A stretch of DNA of 64,000 bases from Priestia megaterium. GTDB taxonomy: Bacteria; Bacillota; Bacilli; Bacillales; Bacillaceae_H. The position numbers and the translations under genes are program-made. The notes below the pieces were generated by a model. That model made no database searches, had not been told where the DNA came from, and worked only from the letters and a program-made list of their open reading frames with translations. The stretch lies in contig NZ_CP085442.1 in NCBI RefSeq assembly GCF_023824195.1, positions 1,092,001 to 1,156,000 on the forward strand, in the 5' to 3' direction. Shown here piece by piece: positions 36,876-45,695 of the stretch (position 1 is its first letter; every line of letters starts with the position of its first letter).

Positions 36876-38597
36876 ATGATAAAAACTACAGCTGGAAAAG
36901 CAGCTATGTCCGTGTTAAAAGAATGGAATATCGATCACATTTTCGGGATGCCGGGAGACTCAATCAATCATTTTATGGACAACTTGCGCAGTGAAAGAGA
37001 TGAAATTGAATTTATTCAAGTCCGTCACGAGGAGGTAGGGGCACTTGCGGCATCTTCTTATGCTAAAATCACGGGCAAAATCGGCGTGTGTCTGTCGATT
37101 GGGGGGCCGGGTGCGATTCATTTGTTAAACGGTTTGTATGATGCGAAAGCAGACGGTGCACCGGTGTTAGTGCTAGCTGGACAGGTGCCACGTGAGAAGC
37201 TTGGCAATGAATCGTTTCAAGAAGTGAACTTAGAACGTGTTTTTGATGATGTGTCGGTGTTTAATCACCGAGTAGACTCGCCTGAATCGTTTCCGCATCT
37301 GCTGCAGCAAGCGATTCGAACGGCTTATGCAAAAAAAGGTGTCGCGGTATTAGTTATTCCAGATGATATTCCGTCTTCAACGATTAAAATTGACTCAAAA
37401 ACGCCAATTGCAAATGTATCAAAATCGATTTCTCACAGTGACCCAGAAGATGTAGCTAAAGCGCTTCTAGCGATTAAATATGCAAAAAAACCGGTTATTT
37501 TAGCGGGAACAGGTGCAAAGCACGCGAAGCTTGAGTTAGCACAGTTTGCGGAGAAAATTGCGGCGCCGGTTATTTTTACGCTTCCCGCTAAAGGAATACT
37601 GCCTGATCATCATCCTTATAATCTTGGGCAGCTCGGGCAGCTTGGGACGAAGCCGTCTTATGAAGCGATGGAAGAAACCGATTTGTTAATTATGATTGGG
37701 ACTTCGTATCCATACCGTGAGTTTTTACCAGATGGAGCCGAAGCAATACAACTGGACTCAGATGCCACACAAATTGGCAGACGCTATCCTGTATCAATCG
37801 GATTAGTCGGTGACTCTAAAACGACGCTGTCACAGCTTACGCATAATTTAGACTATCAAGAAAACCGTCGTTTTTTAGAAGAGTGTCAGGTCAATATGGA
37901 AAACTGGTGGAAACACGTAGAAAAAGAAGAAAATGAAGTGAGTACGCCAATCAAGCCGCAGCAAGTCATTCCTAAGCTTCAAAAAATAGTTGATGATGAT
38001 GCAATTGTATCTGTTGATGTCGGGAACGTTACGGTATGGATGGCGAGACATTTCCGCATGACGAATCAAAAATTTGTAGTTTCCAGCTGGCTGGCAACGA
38101 TGGGCTGCGGACTTCCGGCTGCGATTGCAGGAAAGCTTGCCCATCCTGAAAAACAATCGGTAGCCGTATGCGGTGACGGAGGCTTTACGATGGTGATGCA
38201 AGATTTTGTAACGGCTGTGAAGTATAAGCTGCCGATCGTTGTAGTGGTGCTGAACAACAGTGAAATCGGGATGATTAAATATGAACAAGCGCTTCAAGGT
38301 CACTTGGATTATCAAACGCAGCTTGGTGAAATGAACTTTGCGAAGTTCGCTGAATCGTGCGGAGGAATTGGTTACCGAGTTGAAAAATACGAAGAGCTAG
38401 AAACAGCTTTTGAAAAAGCAGCGCTTGCGAATGTCCCTGTTGTGATTGATGTGGTCGTAGCAGATGAACCGCCGCTTCCAGGCAAAATTTCGTTCGGACA
38501 AGCAGCCAATTATTCGAAGCATATCATGAAAAAGTTCTTCAAAGAACACGAGCTCGAAATGCCGCCGCTTCGTAAAGGACTAAGCAGAATGCTTTAA
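36876..38597 (+). CDS. ydaP: Thiamine-pyrophosphate enzyme, pyruvate oxidase-like (YdaP)
   Basis: 573 residues with the three TPP-enzyme domains: N-terminal HIFGMPGDSINHFMD and the active-site Glu in RHEEVGALAASSYAK, a central FAD/NAD-like domain (PVILAGTGAKHAKLEL), and the C-terminal TPP-binding GDGGFTM ... LNN. It most resembles YdaP/PoxB pyruvate oxidases; acetolactate synthase-like function is the alternative. ATG 36876 follows AAAGGAAGG. The gene after it, a GltB-like protein, is separated by a small terminator-like hairpin. Confidence 0.87.
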   Translation: MIKTTAGKAAMSVLKEWNIDHIFGMPGDSINHFMDNLRSERDEIEFIQVRHEEVGALAASSYAKITGKIGVCLSIGGPGAIHLLNGLYDAKADGAPVLVLAGQVPREKLGNESFQEVNLERVFDDVSVFNHRVDSPESFPHLLQQAIRTAYAKKGVAVLVIPDDIPSSTIKIDSKTPIANVSKSISHSDPEDVAKALLAIKYAKKPVILAGTGAKHAKLELAQFAEKIAAPVIFTLPAKGILPDHHPYNLGQLGQLGTKPSYEAMEETDLLIMIGTSYPYREFLPDGAEAIQLDSDATQIGRRYPVSIGLVGDSKTTLSQLTHNLDYQENRRFLEECQVNMENWWKHVEKEENEVSTPIKPQQVIPKLQKIVDDDAIVSVDVGNVTVWMARHFRMTNQKFVVSSWLATMGCGLPAAIAGKLAHPEKQSVAVCGDGGFTMVMQDFVTAVKYKLPIVVVVLNNSEIGMIKYEQALQGHLDYQTQLGEMNFAKFAESCGGIGYRVEKYEELETAFEKAALANVPVVIDVVVADEPPLPGKISFGQAANYSKHIMKKFFKEHELEMPPLRKGLSRML

Positions 38598-38602
38598 TCA
38601 GT

Positions 38603-38628
38603 GACTCTCCTTACAGGGGAGTCTTTTT
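38603..38628 (+). terminator. Terminator or attenuator between ydaP and the GltB-like gene
   Basis: GACTCTCC with GGGGAGTC, 5-nt loop, then TTTTTAG; it ends only 13 bp before the next ATG and shares its ribosome-site region. Confidence 0.7.
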
Positions 38629-38640
38629 AGGAGGGATATC

Positions 38641-40221
38641 ATGGGAGTGTTTGAAATCATTTTACTTATTTTTGGCGCGGTAATGATGCTTGTTATTTTA
38701 GTTCCAATTATCATTGCTATTATTCTTTGGATGAAAGATGAAAAACAAGAAGAGCATTCGGTTTTGAGAAACTATCCGCTGCTCGGGAAAATGCGCTATA
38801 TTTTTGAGAAAATGGGGCCCGAACTGCGTCAGTATTTATTTTTAAATAATAACGAAGGCAAGCCGTTTTCTAGAAATCAATATGAACAAACCGTTAAGTC
38901 AGGTAAGTACTTGAACCGAATGATGGGATTTGGCTCAGAACGTGATTTTAGCGAACCGGGCTACTATATTCGAAACGCGGTGTTTCCAAAACAGCGCGAC
39001 GAAATGAAAGTGGATAATACACAAAAAATTAAAACGAAAGTATATAAAATGGATGCGGATAACTTATTCAGCCGAAGAGAGCACCGAGAAGATAAAGAAG
39101 CGGATCCGTTTTATTTGCGGAATGAAGATGCGGTCGTTATAGGGCCTTCATGCAAAAAGCCGTTTGTTGTAAGAGGATTAATCGGTCAGTCAGGCATGAG
39201 CTTTGGAGCACTTGGTGACCATGCGATTACCGCTTTATCACTAGGATTAGGGCGAGCAGGCGGTACGTGGATGAACACGGGAGAAGGCGGACTTTCACCG
39301 TATCATTTAAAAGGAAACGTTGATATTATTTTTCAAATTGGTCCAGGGCTTTTTGGCGTTCGGACAAAAGAAGGCGAATTTTCATGGGAAGAATTTAAAA
39401 AGAAAAGTGAAATGAAGCAAATCAAAGCGTTTGAAATCAAGCTGGCGCAAGGAGCTAAAACGCGAGGCGGTCACGTGGACGGTTCAAAAGTAACGGAAGA
39501 AATCGCTGAAATTCGCAACTTGAAGCCAGGAGAATCTGTAGACAGTCCAAACCGTTTTAAAGAGTTTGCGTCGTATCCTGAAATGTTTGAGTTTATTGAA
39601 AAACTTCGAGATGTAGGCGGCAAGCCAGTAGGCATTAAAATGGTTGTAGGCAACACAAATGACCTTGAAGAAATGGCGGCGTATATGAAAGAGACGGGAA
39701 GCGGTCCTGATTTTATTACGATCGACGGAGCAGAAGGCGGAACAGGCGCATCGTTTCAAGAATTAGCAGACGGAGCCGGCGTGCCGCTGTTTTCAGGGCT
39801 GCCTTTTGTGGATGAACTGCTTAGAAAGTATGGCGTTCGTGATGAAGTGAAGCTTTTTGCATCGGGTAAGTTGTTAACGGCTGATAAAGTTGCAACGGCT
39901 TTATCGCTAGGTGCCGACTGCGTTAATATTGCCAGAGGCTTTATGTTTTCTGTCGGCTGTATTCAAGCGCAGGTTTGTCATAATAACCGTTGTCCCGTGG
40001 GCGTAGCCACAACAGATCCGAAGCTGCAAAAAGCGCTTATTATTGAGGAAAAATCATACCGCGTGTGCAATTACGTGCTGTCGCTTCGTGAAGGATTGTT
40101 TAATTTAGCAGCAGCAGCCGGTATTGATTCGCCAACGAAGTTTTCAAAAAAACACGTGGTGTTCAAAAACAGCAGCGGACAGTTAGCTGACATTTCTATA
40201 AAAGAAAAGATGTACGTATAA
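38641..40221 (+). CDS. yerD: FMN-binding glutamate synthase domain protein (YerD-like)
   Basis: 526 residues. One N-terminal membrane helix precedes the GltB-type alpha/beta barrel: GQSGMSFGALGDHAI, GEGGLSPYH, GGHVDGSKV, FITIDGAEGGTGASF and GADCVNIARGF. The cysteine cluster CIQAQVCHNNRCPVGVAT matches the iron-sulfur site of glutamate synthases. No glutaminase domain or small subunit is present, so ordinary glutamate synthesis is unlikely; the family's real reaction is not established. The membrane helix suggests activity at the cell membrane. Confidence 0.85.
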   Translation: MGVFEIILLIFGAVMMLVILVPIIIAIILWMKDEKQEEHSVLRNYPLLGKMRYIFEKMGPELRQYLFLNNNEGKPFSRNQYEQTVKSGKYLNRMMGFGSERDFSEPGYYIRNAVFPKQRDEMKVDNTQKIKTKVYKMDADNLFSRREHREDKEADPFYLRNEDAVVIGPSCKKPFVVRGLIGQSGMSFGALGDHAITALSLGLGRAGGTWMNTGEGGLSPYHLKGNVDIIFQIGPGLFGVRTKEGEFSWEEFKKKSEMKQIKAFEIKLAQGAKTRGGHVDGSKVTEEIAEIRNLKPGESVDSPNRFKEFASYPEMFEFIEKLRDVGGKPVGIKMVVGNTNDLEEMAAYMKETGSGPDFITIDGAEGGTGASFQELADGAGVPLFSGLPFVDELLRKYGVRDEVKLFASGKLLTADKVATALSLGADCVNIARGFMFSVGCIQAQVCHNNRCPVGVATTDPKLQKALIIEEKSYRVCNYVLSLREGLFNLAAAAGIDSPTKFSKKHVVFKNSSGQLADISIKEKMYV

Positions 40222-40246
40222 AAAGCTGCCGATTGGCAGCTTTTTT
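40221..40246. terminator. Shared terminator between yerD-like gene and gntR-type regulator
   Basis: AAAAGCTGCC-GATT-GGCAGCTTTT, perfect 10-bp stem with A/T runs on both sides, between convergent genes. Confidence 0.85.
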
Positions 40247-40871
40247 ATTGTCTTCTTTGAAGTAAATGCAGGCAAAACTCTAAGTCTTTTTGAAGGTGTT
40301 CCTGCATTAACGCTTCCGCTTTTTCAGCATTGCGTTCTTTAATAGCGTTATAAATATCTTCGTGTTCGTCAATTAAAAACGGGCGGTTGTAAAACACCAC
40401 GGTGTGACGGAATAAGTAAATGATCGACTGCATGCGGTCGATGATATTAATCATTACGTCATTGTTGCTTGCGTTCACAATAATGGCGTGGAAATGTTCA
40501 TTCGCGCTCATGATTTCTTCAAACGAGCCGTTTCTTCCAATGTCTACGCATTCCTTTAATTCTTCTAATTCTTTGTCAGACAAAAAAGTTGCGGCAGCTT
40601 TAGAAGCTGAGCCTTCTAGCAGCATTCGCACTTCAAACAAGTTGCGTAAGTCTTTTTCTGTCGGCGACACCACTTTTTTTCGAACGATCAGTCCTTCATA
40701 TTCTAAGCGTCTGATGGAATCACGAATTGGCGTTCGGCTGAATCCAAGCTCGCTCGCTAATTTTTCTTCGACGATTTTTGTACCGCCTTCAAGCTCACCG
40801 TTTAAAATTTTATCTCGAATCATCTCATAAGAAGGGTGATGAGACGAACGAGAACCTTGATTTCTTAACAT
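40245..40871 (-). CDS. GntR-family regulator (FadR/FCD subfamily)
   Basis: 208 residues. N-terminal winged helix: YEMIRDKILNGELEGG, EEKLASELGFSRTPIRDSIRRLEYEGLI; C-terminal FCD ligand domain: LFEVRMLLEGSAS, ANEHFHAIIVNASNN and the DEHEDIYNAIKERN metal/ligand helix. It is divergent from the acid-sugar operon and very probably represses it through the GTATAC sites between them. I chose the ATG at 40871, preceded by GAGGTG at good spacing; an ATG seven codons earlier has no such site. Confidence 0.9.
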   Translation of the reverse strand: MLRNQGSRSSHHPSYEMIRDKILNGELEGGTKIVEEKLASELGFSRTPIRDSIRRLEYEGLIVRKKVVSPTEKDLRNLFEVRMLLEGSASKAAATFLSDKELEELKECVDIGRNGSFEEIMSANEHFHAIIVNASNNDVMINIIDRMQSIIYLFRHTVVFYNRPFLIDEHEDIYNAIKERNAEKAEALMQEHLQKDLEFCLHLLQRRQ

Positions 40872-40946
40872 ACTCTGCTTCACCTCTAGCATTCGACACG
40901 AGGAGATCTCGTCTCTTTCTCTCTTTATTTTTTATCATTTTGTACG

Positions 40947-40954
40947 CGTATACC
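40947..40954. promoter_or_regulatory. GTATAC half-operator near the regulator's own start
   Basis: CGTATACC upstream of the gntR-type gene resembles the sites in front of the operon and may serve autoregulation. Confidence 0.4.
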
Positions 40955-41030
40955 CAAATCATACTATAACTTGCGAAAAGGTGGGACGGAAAGTTTCGCT
41001 TTTGGAAATAAATTTCATTTAAAAAAAGGC

Positions 41031-41059
41031 TAGACAAATAAATAGAATGCGAATATGAT
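41031..41059 (+). promoter_or_regulatory. Promoter of the acid-sugar operon
   Basis: TAGACA and TATGAT with 17-bp spacing, about 105 bp before the ATG. The first GTATAC operator begins 4 bp after the -10. Confidence 0.65.
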
Positions 41060-41062
41060 GAG

Positions 41063-41145
41063 TGTATACAAAATTATCAGAAATGTATACAAAAAATATT
41101 TTAACGTATACATTCTTTTTTTAAAAGTATTTGAAAACGTATACA
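41063..41145. promoter_or_regulatory. Array of four (T/C)GTATACA operators
   Basis: Sites at 41063-41070, 41084-41091, 41105-41112 and 41138-41145, spaced 21, 21 and 33 bp, that is about 2, 2 and 3 helical turns. Such palindromes fit FCD-type GntR regulators. The last site is embedded in TGAAAACGTATACA, which matches the CcpA cre consensus at 13 of 14 positions. Confidence 0.7.
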
Positions 41146-41164
41146 ACAAGGGGAGGAAACGAAA

Positions 41165-42067
41165 ATGACAAAACGCGTTGGATTTATTGGACTTGGAATT
41201 ATGGGAAAACCAATGACACTCAATTTATTAAAAGCAGGCTTTGAGGTAACGGTTTACGATATTAATAAAGCAGCAGTGGAAGAAGTGAAAGCAGCAGGAG
41301 GATTTGGAGCAGAAAGTCTTGCTGAAGTTGCAGTGAACAGCGACGTGATGATTACAATGCTTCCGGCTTCACATCATGTAAAAAGCGTAGTTCTTGGAGA
41401 AGAAGGGTTAATTCATAGCGCAAAAGAAGGAAGCGTTATCATTGATATGAGTTCGATTTCGCCGGTAGCTTCTAAAGAAATTGCGGCCGAACTAGCACAA
41501 AAAAGAATTCACATGCTAGACGCTCCGGTTAGCGGAGGAGAGCCAAAAGCAATTGACGGTACGCTTGCGATTATGGTCGGAGGAAATGAGCATGTATTTG
41601 AAAGCGTTTCACACATTCTTCATGCGATGGGAACAGAAGTGACGCTTGTTGGAGACAACGGAAGCGGCGTAACGGCTAAGCTTGCAAACCAAGTGATTGT
41701 AAACTTAAACATCGCAGCAATGTCTGAAGCACTTGTATTAGCAGCTAAAGCAGGCATTGACGTTGAAAAAATGTATCAAGCGATTCGCGGTGGATTAGCA
41801 GGAAGCGCTGTATTGGATGCAAAAGTACCGCTTATTTTAGACCGCAACTTTGTAGCAGGCGGACGCATTGATATTAACTTAAAAGATATGACAAACGTGA
41901 TGGAAACGGCTCATGACATTGGCGTACCGCTTCCGCTTTCAAGTCAGCTTGTGGAAATTTTCCACGCGTTAAAAGTAGACGGAAAAGCAAGCGATGATCA
42001 CGGCGGAATTGTGCAGTACTATGAAAAATTAGCAAACGTTGAAGTGAAAAAGAAGGTGGAAGCATGA
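41165..42067 (+). CDS. NAD(P)-dependent 3-hydroxyisobutyrate dehydrogenase-family protein (LtnD/GarR-like)
   Basis: 300 residues. GFIGLGIMGKPMTLNLLKAG is the dinucleotide motif, DAPVSGGEPKAIDGTL the substrate loop, and GVTAKLANQVIVNLN carries the catalytic lysine. Relatives oxidise L-threonate/D-erythronate (LtnD) or reduce tartronate semialdehyde (GarR). The adjacent DUF1537 kinase favours a four-carbon acid sugar. GGGGAGG precedes the ATG; the stop overlaps the kinase start. Confidence 0.88.
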   Translation: MTKRVGFIGLGIMGKPMTLNLLKAGFEVTVYDINKAAVEEVKAAGGFGAESLAEVAVNSDVMITMLPASHHVKSVVLGEEGLIHSAKEGSVIIDMSSISPVASKEIAAELAQKRIHMLDAPVSGGEPKAIDGTLAIMVGGNEHVFESVSHILHAMGTEVTLVGDNGSGVTAKLANQVIVNLNIAAMSEALVLAAKAGIDVEKMYQAIRGGLAGSAVLDAKVPLILDRNFVAGGRIDINLKDMTNVMETAHDIGVPLPLSSQLVEIFHALKVDGKASDDHGGIVQYYEKLANVEVKKKVEA

Positions 42068-43503
42068 TTAAACAACATGAAAAACGTCTTGTAAGCGATG
42101 TGTTTAAAGACATTCCAGCGGTCGATGAAGCACTTGTACAAGAAATGCTAGACGCAGAGCTTCTGACGTTTAATCAAAAAATCATTGTGCTAGATGATGA
42201 TCCAACAGGTGTTCAAACGGTTAATGGCATTTCCGTGTACACAGACTGGAGCAAAGACAGCATCAAGCAAGGGTTTTTAGAAGAAAATTCAATGTTTTTT
42301 ATTCTAACAAATTCACGCGGATTTACCGCTTCTGAAACGGAAAAAGCACATGAAGACATTGCCGCTGTTATTACAGAGGTAGCGGCTGAAGTAAATAAAG
42401 AGTTTTTAATTATCAGCAGAGGTGATTCAACTCTTCGCGGTCACTACCCGTTAGAAACAGAAATATTAAAGAAAACCGTTGAACAGCATTCCAATCAAGT
42501 GCTTGACGGCGAAGTTATTTTTCCTTTCTTTAAAGAAGGCGGACGATTTACGATTGATAATATTCACTATGTGCAAGATGAAGATTACTTAGTGCCGGCA
42601 GGAGAAACGGAATTTGCAAAAGACCGTACGTTTGGCTACAGTAAATCTCATTTAGGGGAGTGGGTGGAAGAAAAGTCAGAAGGGAAATTTAAAGCAAGTC
42701 ATACGACGTATATTTCGCTCGGGAGCATTCGTGCACTTGATTTAGTGACGATCACAAATCAGCTGATGGAAGTGAAAGACTTTAACAAAGTAGTTGTGAA
42801 CGCAGTGGATTATGTGGACGTGAAAGTTGTGACGATTGCGCTTCTTCGCGCGATGAAGCTTGGAAAGCACTTTATGTATCGAAGCGCTGCGGCTCTAACA
42901 AAAGTGATGGGCGGCGTGAGCGACAAAGACCTTTTAACAAAAGAAGAGCTCATTAAAGAAAAGTCGTCAAACGGCGGGTTAATTATGGTTGGTTCGCATG
43001 TTAAAAAAACAACAGAGCAGTTAGAAGAATTAAAGAAATGCAGCTTCATTGAATTTATTGAATTTGACTGTCATCTTGTCTTAGAACCTGAAAAGTTTGA
43101 AGAAGAAGTGAACCGTATTATCAATGAAGCAGAGAAGCTTATTTCACAGGGTCAAACGGTAGCTGTGTATACAAGACGCGAGCGCTTAGATCTTGGCGAA
43201 GGAAAAAAAGAAGAAGAGCTTAAATTATCTGTAAAAATTTCAGATGCGGTTACAAGTATTGTTCGCCGCTTAAACGTTCGTCCAAACTTTATCGTTGCAA
43301 AAGGCGGCATTACGTCAAGTGATATTGGCGTAAATGGCTTATCCGTAAAGCGCGCAACGGTTGCTGGACAAATCAAGCCGGGCATTCCGGTATGGGTAAC
43401 GGGAGAGGAAAGCAAGTTTCCGGGCATTGCGTACATCATTTTCCCTGGAAACGTCGGAGCCAAAACAACGCTTCGAGAAACGGTTGAGTTATTAAGTAAA
43501 TAA
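42064..43503 (+). CDS. Four-carbon acid sugar kinase family (OtnK/DtnK, formerly DUF1537)
   Basis: 479 residues. The N-terminal domain starts with IIVLDDDPTGVQTVNGISVYTDW and includes ISRGDSTLRGHYP; the C-terminal nucleotide-binding domain has FIVAKGGITSSDIGVNGLSVKRA and PVWVTGEESKFPGIAYIIFPGNVG. These kinases phosphorylate 3-oxo-tetronates or D-threonate/D-erythronate. The gene overlaps the dehydrogenase gene by four bases. The aldolase (OtnC), isomerase (OtnI) or PdxA2 partner that would finish the pathway is not in the window. Confidence 0.9.
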   Translation: MIKQHEKRLVSDVFKDIPAVDEALVQEMLDAELLTFNQKIIVLDDDPTGVQTVNGISVYTDWSKDSIKQGFLEENSMFFILTNSRGFTASETEKAHEDIAAVITEVAAEVNKEFLIISRGDSTLRGHYPLETEILKKTVEQHSNQVLDGEVIFPFFKEGGRFTIDNIHYVQDEDYLVPAGETEFAKDRTFGYSKSHLGEWVEEKSEGKFKASHTTYISLGSIRALDLVTITNQLMEVKDFNKVVVNAVDYVDVKVVTIALLRAMKLGKHFMYRSAAALTKVMGGVSDKDLLTKEELIKEKSSNGGLIMVGSHVKKTTEQLEELKKCSFIEFIEFDCHLVLEPEKFEEEVNRIINEAEKLISQGQTVAVYTRRERLDLGEGKKEEELKLSVKISDAVTSIVRRLNVRPNFIVAKGGITSSDIGVNGLSVKRATVAGQIKPGIPVWVTGEESKFPGIAYIIFPGNVGAKTTLRETVELLSK

Positions 43504-43545
43504 GCAGAAGTGAACGTACGATGTGCGTTCACTTTAGAAATTATT

Positions 43546-43559
43546 TGAAAGCGTATACA
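43546..43559. promoter_or_regulatory. Second operator/cre-like site before the transporter gene
   Basis: TGAAAGCGTATACA contains the same CGTATACA core as the upstream array and fits the cre consensus at 13 of 14 positions, 50 bp before the transporter ATG. Confidence 0.5.
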
Positions 43560-43609
43560 TTATTTGGATGTACGTACATGAAAAATGGTCACACTAAGGG
43601 GATGAACAT

Positions 43610-44968
43610 ATGAATTCAGTATTCGGATTAAGTCATGAAGCAAGTCTTTTGCTGTATGCGATTGTATCGATTGTCGGACTGATCTTTTTAATTGCCAAAT
43701 TTAAAACAAATCCGTTCGTAGCGCTAATTGTTGCGGCTTTGTTTATGGGTCTTATTTCAGGAATGAAGCTGCCTGATATCGTAACGGCTTTCCAAGAAGG
43801 AGTAGCGAGCGTCTTAGGATTTATCGCGATTGTTCTTGGTCTTGGAACGATGTTAGGTAAAATGATGGCAGAGTCAGGCGGAGCCGAGCGTATTGCCCGC
43901 ACGTTAATTAAAGTATTCGGTGAAAAGAACGTACACTGGGCAATGATGGTTGTAGCCGTTATTTGCGGTATCCCGGTCTTTTTCCAAGTTGGTGTTGTGT
44001 TATTAATTCCGCTTGTGTTTGTAATTGCCAAGCATACGGGTACGTCACTTATTAAAATTGGTTTATCATTAATTGCAGGTTTAGCAGTTGTTCACAGTTT
44101 AGTACCTCCGCATCCGGCAGCGATGCTAGCGGTGGATATCTTTAAAGCAGATTTAGGTAAAACGATTTTGTATTCATTAGTTGTGGCATTTCCAGCTGCA
44201 GCCGTGGCGGGTCCGATTTACGGATCGTTCATTTCACGCCGTGTTCATGTAGAGCCAACGGGTGAAATTATGGAGCAGTTCACAGAGTCGAAGCATAAAG
44301 ACCTTCCTGGCTTCGGAATTACGTTATTTACGATTTTACTACCGGTACTATTAATGCTTTTAGCAACGATCACTGGGTTTGTTTATCCGGAAACAAGTAC
44401 GATTCGCTACGTAACAAACTTTATCGGAAGTCCAATCGTTGCGCTGTTAATTTCGCTAGTGTTTGCTTTTTATTCGTTCGGTTTTGCAAGAGGGTACAAC
44501 AAAGATGATTTATTAAAATTCACAAACGAATGTCTTGGACCCGTTGCTTCGATCATTTTAATCATCGGTGCAGGCGGCGGTTTTAATAAAATTTTAACAG
44601 CAAGCGGTGTAGGTGATGCAATTGCAGGGTTTGCTCAAGATGCACATCTTTCTCCTATCGTGCTAGCGTTTGTGATTGCAGGGTTAATTCGTGCAGCAGT
44701 TGGTTCAGCAACAGTGGCGATGACAACAGCGGCAGGTATTGTAGCGCCTATCGCAGCAACAATGCCAAACGTAAGCCCGGAGCTGCTAGTACTAGCAACA
44801 GGCGCAGGTTCTGTTATGTTATCGCACGTAAATGATTCTGGATTCTGGCTAATCAAAGAATTCTTCAACATGTCAGTTGCCCAAACGTTAAAAACGTGGA
44901 CAGTGATGGAAACGATTCTATCATTTGCAGCGTTTGCGATGGTTCTTATTTTAGACATTTTCATCTAA
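43610..44968 (+). CDS. Gluconate:H+ symporter (GntP) family transporter
   Basis: 452 residues with about twelve to fourteen hydrophobic segments, and family motifs FVALIVAALFMGL, MMVVAVICGIPVFFQVGVVLL, LVPPHPAAMLAVDIF, GAGGGFNKILTASGVGDAI and SHVNDSGFWLIKEFF. It should import the acid sugar with protons. A 106-bp spacer holding one GTATAC/cre-like site separates it from the kinase gene, so it may also have its own control. A strong terminator follows. Confidence 0.92.
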   Translation: MNSVFGLSHEASLLLYAIVSIVGLIFLIAKFKTNPFVALIVAALFMGLISGMKLPDIVTAFQEGVASVLGFIAIVLGLGTMLGKMMAESGGAERIARTLIKVFGEKNVHWAMMVVAVICGIPVFFQVGVVLLIPLVFVIAKHTGTSLIKIGLSLIAGLAVVHSLVPPHPAAMLAVDIFKADLGKTILYSLVVAFPAAAVAGPIYGSFISRRVHVEPTGEIMEQFTESKHKDLPGFGITLFTILLPVLLMLLATITGFVYPETSTIRYVTNFIGSPIVALLISLVFAFYSFGFARGYNKDDLLKFTNECLGPVASIILIIGAGGGFNKILTASGVGDAIAGFAQDAHLSPIVLAFVIAGLIRAAVGSATVAMTTAAGIVAPIAATMPNVSPELLVLATGAGSVMLSHVNDSGFWLIKEFFNMSVAQTLKTWTVMETILSFAAFAMVLILDIFI

Positions 44969-44973
44969 GAGAG

Positions 44974-45000
44974 AAAGCGCTGGTTTCAGCGCTTTTTTCT
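44974..45000 (+). terminator. Terminator of the acid-sugar operon
   Basis: AAAGCGCTG-GTTT-CAGCGCTTT followed by TTTC. Confidence 0.88.
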
Positions 45001-45109
45001 TTGGATATAAAATATATTCAAAATATTTAAAATAATAAGAAAAAAAGACTAGATTTTCCCCGTTTCGATAGTATAGAATAGTTATAAAGTAGCAAAAGGG
45101 GGTAGATGT

Positions 45110-45589
45110 ATGACAAATGATGAAAATTATCAAATTGGTTTGACGACAAAAGCACTGATTCCGGTGAACGATCCTATTCACCGCACGAAGGTGCTAGATG
45201 AAACAGGAGAATACATGCTAAGCAAGACGTGTAAGCAATTATTAGAAGAAGCGTGTATTCGAGAATTAAGTACGTTTAACGGCTCTATCGCTGCCGTTCG
45301 AAAAATGTTTCCGTACAAACAGCTTACGCCGCTTGTTATTAATCGTTCACAAGCCATCATTGCATTTCCGACATCTTCGCCAAACGACTATAGCTGCGCT
45401 TGGATTTTTGCCTCTCATGTTCATACTTCACATACGCTTGCTACAGTTAATTCACCCTCTACGCTGATTTACTTCAAAGACGGAACGTTCATCCCAGTGA
45501 AACTTTCTTATTATAGCTTAGAAAAAAAGTTGGCCCGAGCGGCTGTTATTCGTAATTATTGTTTAGAAAGTCCGCTTGTCTTTGCTTAA
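45110..45589 (+). CDS. comK: Competence transcription factor ComK homologue
   Basis: 159 residues. The central segment PLVINRSQAIIAFPTSSPNDYSCAWI followed by FASHV matches the ComK core (in B. subtilis a NQIFLFPT ... CGWISHVHV stretch), and IYFKDGTFIPVKLSYYSLEKKLARA matches the following part. ComK binds A/T box pairs in the minor groove and switches on DNA-uptake genes. It is somewhat shorter than the B. subtilis protein at the C-terminus. AAAGGGGG precedes the ATG. It converges on a small sigma-factor gene. Confidence 0.85.
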   Translation: MTNDENYQIGLTTKALIPVNDPIHRTKVLDETGEYMLSKTCKQLLEEACIRELSTFNGSIAAVRKMFPYKQLTPLVINRSQAIIAFPTSSPNDYSCAWIFASHVHTSHTLATVNSPSTLIYFKDGTFIPVKLSYYSLEKKLARAAVIRNYCLESPLVFA

Positions 45590-45661
45590 TGCGTTCGATT
45601 TATCAAACGAACTTGTCCTACATATGAACAATCGTTTGCACGGGACTACACATATGTACTG

Positions 45662-45694
45662 AAGGAGGAAGCTTATCATAAGCTTCCTCCTTTT
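45662..45694. terminator. Bidirectional terminator between comK and the sigma factor gene
   Basis: AAGGAGGAAGCTTA with its complement and a TCA loop, ending TTTTC. The minus-strand gene ends at its edge. Confidence 0.85.
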
Positions 45695-45695
45695 C

